Notes under the pieces: generated by a model
The model's database searches: none
Seen by the model: only the letters and a program-made list of their open reading frames with translations
Told to the model about the DNA's origin: nothing
DNA from: Fragilariopsis cylindrus CCMP1102
Lineage: Eukaryota > Bacillariophyta > Bacillariophyceae > Bacillariales > Bacillariaceae
Assembly (NCBI GenBank): GCA_900095095.1
Contig: FMBT01000650.1
Location: forward strand, 1 to 28,842
Direction: 5' to 3'
DNA length: 28,842 nucleotides
Translations under genes and position numbers: made by a program
In this document: in pieces, positions 20,066 through 28,842 of the stretch
Layout: each line of letters opens with the position of its first letter
How positions within the stretch are numbered: the first letter of the stretch is position 1

Positions 20066-21403
20066 ATGGATGATAATAATGATCTTACCAAAGTTCATTT
20101 CGGTGGTCGTTGGTGGCGCAACGATGATGATGATACTGCATCATCAATGGAACATTCATGGGGGTTAGGTACATTCATTGTACGTTTCCAAGGATCATCA
20201 AAACTCGTGATACGAATGAAATCTGCCTATTCTGGTCTATATTATACCTGTCAGATTGATGACAATTCGCAAGAAATAAAGTTATTGCATGACAATTCCG
20301 TCGAATACTTCGAGGTCGCCTCCAATCTTGTATCGACACAAGAACATATCATACGATGTGGTCGAAATAATGAAGCGTCGTGGGGTACTACAATCATTTA
20401 TGGTCTTACTCTAGATAGAGGAGGTGAACTATTACAAGCGGAAGATCCGAATGTGGATAATACAATGATACGATTTGAAGCAATTGGTGATAGTATCACA
20501 GCAGGATTTAAAGTCACATCAAATTCGGCATATGATCCATTAACTATCGAAAATCAAGATGTCTTCCACACCTATATCCGATCGATGGCAGATGCCTGGA
20601 ATACTAGTGATTATAACGTCATCGCAAAGACGGGTATCTCCATTCTAGATCATGGCCAGACCGATGTCACAATGCCATTAGAATGGTCCTGTCGTCATTT
20701 TTGGGATAAATGGCAAGTGACATGTCCTACACTATGGGATTTTTCAAATTGGCAAGCGGATGTTGTTACCATCAATCTTGGAACTAATGATTTCTTTCAT
20801 GGTCATCCCACTCAACAACAGTTCCGTGAAGGATATCTATCTTTTATTCAAGACGTACGTGCAAAGTATCCAAATGCATTAATTGCATGTATTGAACCTA
20901 TTCAACATTCGTGTTCTATAGTAGAAGATAATAATGACGCCGTTAAATTAAATATCATTACTGGTATCGTGAATGGTCTCGAACAGGCCGTAAATGACAT
21001 GAGTGATCTAAAGGTAATATATTACAAAACGACGACGGGAAATAATAATAGTGATGATAATAATAATAATAATAATAATCAATCATGGTTGGATTGTACT
21101 ACAAATACGACTGATTTTGTTGACTATATTCATCCCACCGTGCAAGGGAATGAAAAATTTGCGACACAATTACTCCAAACAATGACAAAAGACGTACGTC
21201 GATTCTTTCCAGAAAAATGTGGAGGATCTGGAATCTTCTGCAAAAAGACCGTTGTTCGTCTACCACCATCTTTGTCTATTAAGATAGCAGCAGCAACAGC
21301 AGTCTATCTATTTGTCCTGGTCTTATTTTTATTTAGTGCTGTGGGTGTTTGTCGATGTCGATTATTGCGACGACGAGCTGTTCAGTGGTGTAGTCGGACG
21401 TGA
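20066..21403 (+). CDS. SGNH/GDSL esterase (CE2-like) with C-terminal membrane helix
   Basis: The 445-residue protein has an N-terminal beta-rich region (about 8-120, GGRWW..., WGLGTFIVRF) like the carbohydrate-binding half of CE2 acetyl-esterases. An SGNH hydrolase fold follows: block I EAIGDSITAGF with nucleophile S143, block III NLGTND (237-242), and block V DYIHPT with D353 and H356. Such enzymes remove acetyl or acyl groups from sugars or other esters. A poly-Asn insert (332-338) lies before block V. Residues about 403-428 form a hydrophobic helix followed by a basic tail (CRLLRRRAVQW), suggesting a tail-anchored or type I membrane protein. No signal peptide is visible at the annotated N-terminus. 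The frame is open only back to 20012, so a short upstream exon with a signal peptide could be missing. Confidence 0.85.
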   Translation: MDDNNDLTKVHFGGRWWRNDDDDTASSMEHSWGLGTFIVRFQGSSKLVIRMKSAYSGLYYTCQIDDNSQEIKLLHDNSVEYFEVASNLVSTQEHIIRCGRNNEASWGTTIIYGLTLDRGGELLQAEDPNVDNTMIRFEAIGDSITAGFKVTSNSAYDPLTIENQDVFHTYIRSMADAWNTSDYNVIAKTGISILDHGQTDVTMPLEWSCRHFWDKWQVTCPTLWDFSNWQADVVTINLGTNDFFHGHPTQQQFREGYLSFIQDVRAKYPNALIACIEPIQHSCSIVEDNNDAVKLNIITGIVNGLEQAVNDMSDLKVIYYKTTTGNNNSDDNNNNNNNQSWLDCTTNTTDFVDYIHPTVQGNEKFATQLLQTMTKDVRRFFPEKCGGSGIFCKKTVVRLPPSLSIKIAAATAVYLFVLVLFLFSAVGVCRCRLLRRRAVQWCSRT

Positions 21404-22122
21404 TGATGATATTGTTTGATTCTTACATGATTGATTCTATGTGGATATTTATCTCTCTCTCTATATATCTATATATCTTGTTCTAGTAATAGAAGTATTT
21501 TTTGTTTCACGCATAGGAGTACGGTAGAAGTGATGTGCGGATGTTGAAAGAAGAGAAATCAAAAGACGACACACGAAGCAAACAATCATATTATGGGTTT
21601 AGAACGATGGCTCGCTCTTTTTGTAGCATTATGCCGTCTATGCGGTATTGGTCGTCCGCTATTAAACAAATCACGTACAGTAACGTGCCTAATTTAGGTT
21701 TAAAAATTCTTCTAGTAGTTCACGTAGCACTTGATACGTTCTTGTGTTACAGTAATCTGTATTATGTGCTTATATTTAGATACTTATACCGCATACAGAA
21801 TGTTACGTGAGCATTAAGATAATTGCTTTTAGTGTGGTGCGTTACAGAACCGAAAATGTTCCATTGGCGGGATCTATGATGTGCTCATCCTGCCGCACAA
21901 ACAATAATCACTTATATACCATACACGCCTTCGTTGAAGCGCTATGCAAACGTAGGTGACGAATTATTTTATATTGCATACCGCTATTTGAAGTCGTGTG
22001 AATGAATCGCAATCAGCAATCCAGGTTGAGTGCTGTTTTCGCGAAATGCACAGCTACTGTAAAAGAGATTTCGAATGAAAATTTAAAAACAAAAATAATA
22101 TTTGTCGCGGAATTTTCTTTTA
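21404..22122. other. Intergenic region downstream of the esterase
   Basis: Contains a CT/TA-rich tract (about 21450-21477) and CACGTACAGTAACGTG (21672-21687), in which TACAGTA sits between CACG and CGTG. The 91-codon frame at 21535-21810 has no recognised features. TACTGTA is at 22055. Confidence 0.5.
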
Positions 22123-22253
22123 GAGAACATTTTTAGTGTTCGGGTTGCGGAATAATGAATGATTATTACTGATCGTTTGATAGTGTAAAAGAATGAGAGA
22201 GAATTTAGACAATTTGAACCGTTTCGCTGAGAACATTTTTAGTGTTCGGGTTG
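22123..22253 (+). repeat. Two copies of a 25-bp direct repeat, 106 bp apart
   Basis: The 25-bp word beginning GAGAACATTTTTAGTGTTCG is exact at 22123-22147 and 22229-22253. The sequence between the copies is not repeated. Upstream of the DUF6824 gene. Confidence 0.88.
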
Positions 22254-22480
22254 TTGTGGACAACTAACTGTCGGTGAGGCGCAAACATTGCTTTGGGATC
22301 GTGTTTTTCGCGTAATATCGACTCCGCGCATATCATTACTGCTTCTAAAATAGTGCATACAAACGTGACCCAGCATTCTTTATCGCTTGCGTTATGTTTA
22401 ACTCGCCGGAATGGTAGCGCGACTCAATATTATAAATTAACTGGTACGTACTTCAAAAGAAGTACTCCTGTCGCAACATT

Positions 22481-22705
22481 TCCTACTTCCTCACAATATA
22501 TATTCTTTGCAACACGAATAAATCTTAAGATATTAACCACGACTCTGCTAGATAACAACAAGATCACTACTGTACACACTTTGTAGATTACATCTCCTAC
22601 TTCCTCACAACTTTCTCACAACTTCCTCACAATATTCTTTTTGCAACACAAATAAAGCAAGATACTAATAATAACCACGACACTGCTCTAGACAACAAAC
22701 TAAAC
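22481..22705 (+). repeat. Diverged 114-bp tandem duplication in the DUF6824 upstream region
   Basis: TCCTACTTCCTCACAA recurs at 22481 and 22595. Both copies continue with ATTCTTT, GCAACAC.AATAAA, AAGATA, AACCACGAC.CTGCT and GA.AACAA, up to 7 nt before the start codon at 22712. The duplication therefore covers the proximal promoter and leader. Copy 2 also has an internal CTTCCTCACAA reiteration. A 97-codon frame at 22293-22586 lies partly in it and is not supported. Confidence 0.82.
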
Positions 22706-22711
22706 ATTATT

Positions 22712-23548
22712 ATGTGTACCGCAACTAATAAAAATCGAAATCACAAGCAAACAATGATCATTAAGAAAGATTCAAGATCGTCCCTCAATATGTTACCGGT
22801 GGACTTCGAACCAAGCAACAACGATGTACTATGTGGTCGAGGGAACGTCTATAGTAATCATTATGGCAATCAATTCTTTGGGAAAGTGATTCGTGACAAT
22901 ATTACCGTGTATAAGGAAGCAACAACACGTCCTGATAAGATTAAAGTAGTGGATGGTATATTAGATAAAATCCGTGACAATGGTGCACGTTTTACGAAGG
23001 TCGATACTCAAACCGAACGATGGTATGAACTCAATGACGTCCAAGCACATCAAAAAATTGGTCATGCCATACGTGATACGATTCGATTACTACGAAAAGG
23101 AGGAAACAACAATAATAATAGCATCATCACTACGTCTAATAATTATACGACGCCCAAGGAAGAAAAAACATCGATAGCAATAAGGACGAGAAGGACTAGT
23201 AAGTCATTAGTTGCTAAGAAAAAGATGTTCCAACAGAAAAAAAGGCAGTCAAGAATAACGATACAACGGGAACAGCTACAAAAACTTGTACGCTCGTTAG
23301 ATGACGAATATGTGTTGGAACAACAAGAAAACGACGATCACTATTGTCGTACATCATTATTACCATTAGTATCATCTACATTCACATTATTGGAAGGATA
23401 TATCACAACCAACAACAATAAAGAATCGTTTCTTTTAGAAGATGAATTTCCGGAGCATCAATTTAGTTTCAAGGCAAGTCATTTTTTTGAGAAAAATAAT
23501 AATGACGATGAAACAATAGATAATGATAGTAATATTCTTTCCCAATGA
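22712..23548 (+). CDS. DUF6824-domain protein
   Basis: The 278-residue protein carries, at about residues 33-130, the block PSNNDVLCGRGNVYSNHYGN followed by a long basic stretch ending HQKIGHAIRDTIRLLRK. This is the pattern of DUF6824, a domain of unknown function with many copies in diatoms. Conserved features are DVLCGRG (38-44), H50-x-GN (52-53), F(T)KVD (94-98) and W104. After the domain come a poly-Asn tract, a strongly basic stretch (about 160-185, KKKMFQQKKRQSR, a possible nuclear-localisation signal) and an acidic C-terminus. A nuclear or DNA-related role is often supposed, but I cannot show it here. No intron is required. The annotated ATG is the first after the duplicated leader; M15 or M27 could also serve without touching the domain. 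Confidence 0.88.
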   Translation: MCTATNKNRNHKQTMIIKKDSRSSLNMLPVDFEPSNNDVLCGRGNVYSNHYGNQFFGKVIRDNITVYKEATTRPDKIKVVDGILDKIRDNGARFTKVDTQTERWYELNDVQAHQKIGHAIRDTIRLLRKGGNNNNNSIITTSNNYTTPKEEKTSIAIRTRRTSKSLVAKKKMFQQKKRQSRITIQREQLQKLVRSLDDEYVLEQQENDDHYCRTSLLPLVSSTFTLLEGYITTNNNKESFLLEDEFPEHQFSFKASHFFEKNNNDDETIDNDSNILSQ

Positions 23549-23737
23549 AAATAAATATCGTATATTCAAAACGTCATGACAAGTATAACATCTTCATCTT
23601 TCATCTTGATCAATGATAAAGATGAGAATGATGATAATGATGATGATACGACGCAGTAAAATAGGATTCATAATATAAAATGTACAATTAATATTAATAC
23701 TAAGTAGTAGTAGGCTGTAAAGTGGTACTATAATTTT

Positions 23738-24029
23738 AATATATCTAAAAGCGGGTCGTCCGTTTGCTTTTTACCTAATGTACATAATGATTGTTACAGT
23801 ACAGTAGTAGGAGTGGGAGCAAAAAACTTAGTGTAGCCAATATATCTAAAAGCGGGTCGTCCGTTTGCTTTACCTACTGTACATAATGATTGTTACAGCA
23901 CAGTAGTAGGAGTGGGAGCAAAAACTTAGCCAATATATCTAAAAGCGGGTCCGTTCGTTTGCTCTACCTACTTAATGATTGTTACAGTACAGTAGTAGGA
24001 GTGGGAGCGAAACTGAGTACCGTAGCCAA
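23738..24029 (+). repeat. About 98-bp tandem repeat, three copies
   Basis: Copies begin AATATATCTAAAAGCGGG at 23738, 23839 and 23932 (lengths about 101, 93 and 98). Each carries GTTACAG.ACAGTAGTAGG and GAGTGGGAGC. Two of the three contain the double word TACAGTACAGTA. The repeat lies 190 bp after the DUF6824 stop and more than 700 bp before the next start. Confidence 0.9.
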
Positions 24030-24764
24030 TGGTACAGTACTAGTGCGTAGCCCATTCTAAGCTTTTGAATACTGTAGTACAGTAATATAAATAATAGTTA
24101 CAGTATGCAATATTCAAAAAAGAGGTCTGTCCTTTGCATCATTCTTTCCCGCCCACGTACCGGATACAGCCAGACTTCGGCCATCGTGAAGTTTTGCTAG
24201 TCGTGTCCTATATATGAGTCGAGTCGAAGTAGTCAAACTTACAGTATTTTCTACTATACAGTATTATAAAAAGAAACTAATTTATTTTAGAGAAGCAAGC
24301 AAAACTTCGCGTTCGTCTTTTTTTATGTGCTTTAGTGAAAAGGATTTTGTACTGTTGCTATTGTCGTGCGTACAGTAGGCGATGTCTACTAGTAGTAGTC
24401 ATTTCTTTTCGGTGGTTACAATATTAAATGCAGATGTCGAACGCCAACGCCAACACCTTCTTGAACAATAGTACGAGAGCGTCGGAATAGAATAAATTAA
24501 ATTATATATTAAATTAAATCAAATTAAAGCAAAAGATACCATCCTGATTATATCTTTATCGTCAAAAACCAAAAGAAGAAAGAGAGGAAGAATAAGAGAA
24601 AGATCACTACTGCCTTTCAACCTAAGCTATAGATAGGGAGTGTGTGTGAGAGAGAGAGAGAGAGAGAGTAAGAGAGAGATCAAGCGCATCGACAGAGCTT
24701 TTTATTTCCATTATCAAAAAAGACGCAAGAGGAAATCTTAATCAAAGCAAAAAAAACTCTAAAA
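24030..24764. other. Upstream region of the acylated low-complexity gene
   Basis: Dense in TACAGTA/TACTGTA (24033, 24070, 24078, 24099, 24240, 24257, 24371). Has GAGTCGAGTCGAAG at about 24214, related to the shared upstream motif but in the opposite orientation. No open frame is supported. Confidence 0.55.
24640..24679. repeat. (GT)n(GA)n microsatellite
   Basis: A short GT run passes into about eleven GA units, then TAAGAGAGAGA, about 85 nt before the start at 24765. Confidence 0.9.
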
Positions 24765-26705
24765 ATGGGTCAAAGTGTATCATCGTGTATTGTCGTCGAT
24801 AACGATGATAACGATAATGATGATGATGAGAAAACAAATGTGTTGACATCAATACCTGAGGAAGACGATGAAGATGACAGTGACAGTGACAGTGACAGCG
24901 ACAACGATGTCAAAGAAAATCTCAATGATGAAAATGGTGCTGATAACTATAATAGCACTGCTTCTGTAACAACATCCACTTGTGATGATTATAGCAGACA
25001 CGACGACAATAATAACAATAATCACGGAGATGATTGTTCAACCTCCTCATCATCTGCATCATCGTCTTCGTCTTCGTCGTCATCATCCTCGTCTGGTCCT
25101 ACCTCTCTTACGATTTCTTCAAAGCAACAGCATCAACCATCAACAATAACAACAACTACATCCAGTAGTAATTGTTTCAGTAATAATAATACCGCCGGTA
25201 GTACGAGTAAAAATTTACAGAAACAAACACAAAAACAACAAAAATGTTTACCGGTACCACCACCATTATTATTATTAACAATATCAACACCAAAACAATG
25301 GAAAGATACATTTAAAAATTTATCAGATAATGAATTAAAGAAGGTGCTTTTGAGTAACCAGGCGTCGTCGTCGTCCTCTAAGAAAGCGAATACTACCATC
25401 TCAAATCCATCACAACAACAACAACAATTGCTATATGATGAAATACGAATCACTGCTACTCGAATCAAAAAATATCGTGAATTTGAAAAGATTGTAATTC
25501 ATAATGATGTACTAGAGCAAGAGGAGAATGAGAATGAGAATAAGAATTATTTATCATCATCATCATCGCCAAACTACTTCTGCAATGGAAATGGAAAGTC
25601 TTCTTCGTCTCAAAAACAACAACAGAAACAAAATCAACTTCAACGATATGATCGTGATAATCATGATGAGGATTTAATACGATTATGTGTACGAATATTA
25701 GAGATATCATCATCATCAAAATCGTCGTCAAGTCATAATACTACTACTATTGTAATGAATGTATCCAAAATACGAATGAGATTAGTACCAGGACGAATGA
25801 AAGAACATGTCTTTTGGGAAACATTATTTATTATTTTATATGACAGAATACAACTCCAAACACAAAAGGAATTATTATATACTATCGAAACTATTGTTAA
25901 TCAGGAAGTCATTCAAAATACTAACACAACCACAACAACGTCGTCACCAATAAAAACAAAAACAAATAATAGTAGTAATACTACTGCCAATACTACTGTC
26001 ACTACTCATGATTGTATTTCACGTATTATGATACAAAATAATATTCTATTGAAAGAAAAGGAACGGATGGAAAAATATGTATACAAATTATGGTCATTGC
26101 ATAATAAGAATAATAATAGTAATAATTACAAAAAGCAACAGCAGCAGCAACAGCAACAAACAGAGAATAATGGACAGCAGCAGAAGCCGGTCCTTCAAGA
26201 ATCTAAAAACTTGCATAAAACTAATAGTCAGCAGCGCAACAATACTACTACTACCAGTATAAAGAAAGACGAGAAAGATGACAATCGGCGGTGTGTCAAA
26301 TGTGGTGATGCTTCTTTTGATTCGTCAGCAATAATAAGTAGCAACGTTGATAATGATTATGATAATGATACTACTGATGACGAATATGATTATGTTGTCA
26401 GAAACAAAAATAATAATTTTCCTGATAAAAATGCTCATAATCATAAAGGAAAATGGATTATATCCAAAGATTCGATTGAATTTTTATCGTATCCAGCAGA
26501 AGCAAAATTAGCATTACGTACCGAAAAACAGAAAAGATTGACAAAAATTCAAAATGAAATGCAATTTATCTTAGATTCAGATGAAGTATATGATACACAT
26601 GGATATTGGGATTGTTGTGGTTGTGGTAGTACTGGTGGTAGTGCAACAACAAGTTCAACAAATGAAGCAGCAACAGAATACTTCAGCAATTGTGAAAAGA
26701 TTTGA
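24765..26705 (+). CDS. Low-complexity protein with N-terminal acylation signal and BSD-like segment
   Basis: I do not know a family name for this 646-residue protein. It starts MGQSVSSC, which fits N-myristoylation at G2 and palmitoylation at C8, so membrane attachment is plausible. Residues 11-60 are acidic (repeated SD), about 91-110 poly-Ser. Ordered islands are WKDTFKNLSDNELKKVLL (179-196), YDEIRITATRIKKYREFEKIV (224-244), and a core at about 302-380 with DLIRLCVRILEI, KIRMRLVPGRMKEHVFW and a long helix. The LVP...FW pattern resembles a BSD domain, though the match is partial. A helix at 417-446, poly-Gln (458-465), CVKC (510-513) and a conserved-looking C-terminus (563-620, LRTEKQKRLTKIQNEMQFIL, then WDCCGCG) follow. 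The start is favoured by the acylation motif and the AAAAATGG context. Confidence 0.75.
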   Translation: MGQSVSSCIVVDNDDNDNDDDEKTNVLTSIPEEDDEDDSDSDSDSDNDVKENLNDENGADNYNSTASVTTSTCDDYSRHDDNNNNNHGDDCSTSSSSASSSSSSSSSSSSGPTSLTISSKQQHQPSTITTTTSSSNCFSNNNTAGSTSKNLQKQTQKQQKCLPVPPPLLLLTISTPKQWKDTFKNLSDNELKKVLLSNQASSSSSKKANTTISNPSQQQQQLLYDEIRITATRIKKYREFEKIVIHNDVLEQEENENENKNYLSSSSSPNYFCNGNGKSSSSQKQQQKQNQLQRYDRDNHDEDLIRLCVRILEISSSSKSSSSHNTTTIVMNVSKIRMRLVPGRMKEHVFWETLFIILYDRIQLQTQKELLYTIETIVNQEVIQNTNTTTTTSSPIKTKTNNSSNTTANTTVTTHDCISRIMIQNNILLKEKERMEKYVYKLWSLHNKNNNSNNYKKQQQQQQQQTENNGQQQKPVLQESKNLHKTNSQQRNNTTTTSIKKDEKDDNRRCVKCGDASFDSSAIISSNVDNDYDNDTTDDEYDYVVRNKNNNFPDKNAHNHKGKWIISKDSIEFLSYPAEAKLALRTEKQKRLTKIQNEMQFILDSDEVYDTHGYWDCCGCGSTGGSATTSSTNEAATEYFSNCEKI

Positions 26706-27169
26706 AGCAATTGTGAAATTGTGAAGCAACTCTGTCTCATATATACGCAATACGTCCTACTAGCTAGCTTTATAGTTTTAGATTGAATTACAGTACACAC
26801 ATCTACTAAATCGGTCTACTTTTAGCTAGCTACTCTTCTATTACTACTAAAAGTAGTATTAAATCTACGTCTCCGTAGATTGATTCAACGTAGAGTAGAG
26901 TAGAGTAGAGTAGAGTAGAGTTTTTGGTTGTCAGGTTTTCAGTTTATGATACACAGTACTATAATAAGCGTAATTTCGCCATTTTTGTTTAAACTACTGT
27001 ATGAGGTACGACTAAAAGCTACGTAAATAAAAATTAGTGATTTTAACAAACTATTTTTTTAATCCCTAAAAGTGTAACTGGTTATAATTATCAATCCCAA
27101 AATTAGCATAGAGGGGGCCAAAAAATTAAAATATATTGGGGGACAAAATAGCCCCGAATGAATTCTCAA
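26706..27169. other. Intergenic region up to the second repeat field
   Basis: Contains the GTAGA repeat, TACAGTA at 26789 and TACTGTA at 26995, and AAGTAG/CTACTTTT-like inverted words at about 26816-26858. No gene. Confidence 0.5.
26890..26919. repeat. (GTAGA)6 microsatellite
   Basis: Six tandem GTAGA units. Confidence 0.92.
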
Positions 27170-27381
27170 TATAAAAACTAAAGCATGCCCAAATTTTACT
27201 AGTATTTGTTTGTGTAGTATATAATAACAACTTAAGCATCAAGTATATACACCTAAAGAGTCATTTTTTTTTGAAAAATTAACAATGACGTCTACAATTG
27301 ACCTATTGGATGGAGAACTGATATATTCCTTAGTCTTGTAAGCCTACTGGTATATCATAATGTAGGCTAACACACAGCACA
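27170..27381 (+). repeat. About 212-bp dispersed repeat, copy 2
   Basis: Same orientation match to 9476-9690, with words TATAAAAACTAAAGCATGC, AAGCATCAAGTATAT, CCTAAAGAGTCAT, GACCTATTGGATGGAGAACTG and TGTAGGCT.ACACACAGCACA. Confidence 0.8.
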
Positions 27382-27426
27382 TATTTTAGGGATCTAAAAT
27401 GTATGTGTACACAAAACAAAATATCT

Positions 27427-27900
27427 CATTTGAAAGTGTTGCAAAAGACAACACCAGATGAATAGGGTGCTTTAGCATCCGCATATTGTATTAGAACATC
27501 GTGTTTACCTCCTACAACTTTTTTGTTCATGTAGTTGCGGAATAAAATTCGTTTTGCTAATGTGGTAGGCACACAAAAAACAAGATTTTTGATCAGAAAT
27601 GAACCACAAAATATCTCATTTGAAGGGGTTCCATAGGAGAAAACCAGATGAGTCGGGTGCACTAGCATCCAAATAGTGCATAAGAACATTGTGTTTGCCT
27701 CTTACAATTTTCTTATCCATGTGGTTGAGGGAAAAAATTCATTTAGCTTTTGTTGCACACATCATAACAAATAGAATTTTTGGACAAGAAATGAACTACA
27801 AAATATCTCATTTTAAAGGGGTGTCAGAGGACAACACCAAATGGATTGGGTGCACTAGCATCCACATATTGTACCATGAATATTGTGTTTGCCTCCTACC
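27427..27900 (-). repeat. 192-bp tandem array, about 2.5 copies, inverted
   Basis: Equivalent GGGTGC points at 27465, 27655 and 27848 give a period of 190-193 bp. The units are diverged reverse complements of the array at 9974-10620 (GGACAACACCA, ATATCTCATTT, TTGTGTTTGCCTC). Frames within it (27426-27689 minus and 27689-27988 plus) follow the repeat and are not genes. Confidence 0.85.
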
Positions 27901-28824
27901 ATTGCCGGTGGTTAATCATCACTTGACTATAGTAATTCTGATTGGTATAATTTTCATCTCACAATTACTCCAGTGTAGTTTGGAATAATAAGATGATAAA
28001 TGACTTCTCTTTAGTTTGTAGAATCAGCATGGTGCACCAAAATACCACCAAGTCATCCATCCCATACCCATAGGGGATAAACTAAGGGTCGTGATCCCTC
28101 ATACTGACCTTATTCTTGCCTCCAGAACAAAAACATTGCATTTGTCCAACATGTCATATTTCCATATGCCCAAACATATCATTCAGAAATAGGCTGCCAC
28201 AACATCAAAGAAAGGAATTGAACCATGGTTGGAACACCCAGATACCTTCCATTTATGCATATGGTCAAAATAAACAAGTGGGGCGGGGAACAAAAGAATA
28301 GACATATAATGGCCCAAAATGCACACATTGCAGAAATATTTGAAATGCTACTGAACCCATACCAGGTATGCTGAGTCCATAATAAAAATGTCTAGGCATC
28401 AACCCAATTCATAAAGTTTTTGGATTCTTACCATTGCTGTAGGTAACCATACATAAATTTGGGGTGTCACGGGTCAAAAACACCGATATTAATACAAACA
28501 ATTTCTCAAAGTGCAAGTGCGCGTGTAATCAAGGCGGTGATGCTCCATCAGCACAGACCTAATGGACCTTGAAAGTTTATATGAGCTCAACAAATACCTG
28601 TGGGTACAAGGGTCCAACATTTGCTTAGGGCTGTAGGGAGGTTAGGAAGGTGTCAGGGGTGTGCTATCCTTAAGCCCCAAAAGGAACATTTAGGCCAAAA
28701 CAGGTTTTCCTCCTTTAGCACCCACATCAGCCAAGTGTATATTGCCTTTGCTATATATTGTCAAACCGCATTTGCTGTTACTCTGGAGTAATTCAACCTT
28801 TTGATTGTGTAGTAGGTCCACATA
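27901..28824. other. Remaining interior of the second repeat field
   Basis: Non-coding. The part at about 28600-28720 is a diverged inverted match to about 9850-9960. The rest has no match I could see in the window. Small frames (28116-28301, 28600-28791) have no recognisable content. Confidence 0.5.
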
Positions 28825-28842
28825 CCCCCCCCCCCCCCCCCC
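28825..28842. repeat. 18-C homopolymer at the window edge
   Basis: The window stops inside a run of 18 C. It could be a genuine poly-C tract or an assembly break at a homopolymer. Its true length is unknown. Confidence 0.9.

Noticed and set aside
21535..21810. 91-codon plus-strand frame as a gene
   Set aside because: No domain, no signal, and no supporting context; its length is unremarkable.
23738..24029. Possible CRISPR-like array
   Set aside because: The whole 98-bp unit repeats without unique spacers, and the genome is eukaryotic.
27426..27988. Two adjacent frames of 87 and 99 codons
   Set aside because: They fall within the inverted 192-bp tandem array, and the frames are not conserved between units.

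Overview
This window looks like nuclear DNA of a diatom, or a closely related stramenopile. It is AT-rich, with short (about 80-130 nt) GT-AG spliceosomal introns and coding regions full of poly-Asn, poly-Ser, poly-Gln and poly-Asp tracts. It carries a DUF6824 gene, a family I know as expanded in diatoms, and a tryptophan-pathway enzyme whose N-terminus resembles the diatom plastid-targeting signal (signal peptide, then an ASAFAP-like Phe site). The species cannot be told from the sequence alone.

Layout. 1-740: decayed, inverted, intron-retaining partial copy of the reductase gene found at 4.4-6.7 kb. 877-2493 (-): secreted or membrane-anchored protein with two selenoprotein-W-like Rdx domains, one with CxxC and one without. 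4355-6713 (-): five-exon NADPH oxidase/ferric reductase of 652 residues. 7981-8720 (+): unrecognised two-exon gene. 9476-12131: non-coding repeat field with a 192-bp tandem array and a larger tandem duplication. 12132-15658: a complete piggyBac-type transposon with TTAA target duplications and 15-bp inverted ends, but a frameshifted transposase. 16817-17161 (+): small conserved-looking protein. 17857-19107 (-): plastid anthranilate phosphoribosyltransferase. 20066-21403 (+): SGNH/GDSL esterase with a C-terminal membrane helix. 22712-23548 (+): DUF6824 protein. 24765-26705 (+): low-complexity protein with an N-terminal acylation signal and a possible BSD-like segment. 27170-28842: second copy of the repeat field, with its interior inverted, ending in an 18-C run at the window edge.

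The genes are single transcription units and do not form an operon or an obvious pathway cluster. Three observations stand out beyond single genes. The heptamer TACTGTA/TACAGTA occurs about 32 times by hand count, apparently always outside coding exons. A 13-bp motif, GACTCACTCGACT, lies upstream of three unrelated genes in the same orientation relative to each gene. The two repeat fields share a boundary in direct orientation while their interiors are inverted, as expected for one large terminal-inverted-repeat element inserted in opposite directions. I did not find a defence system, CRISPR array, rRNA or confident tRNA.
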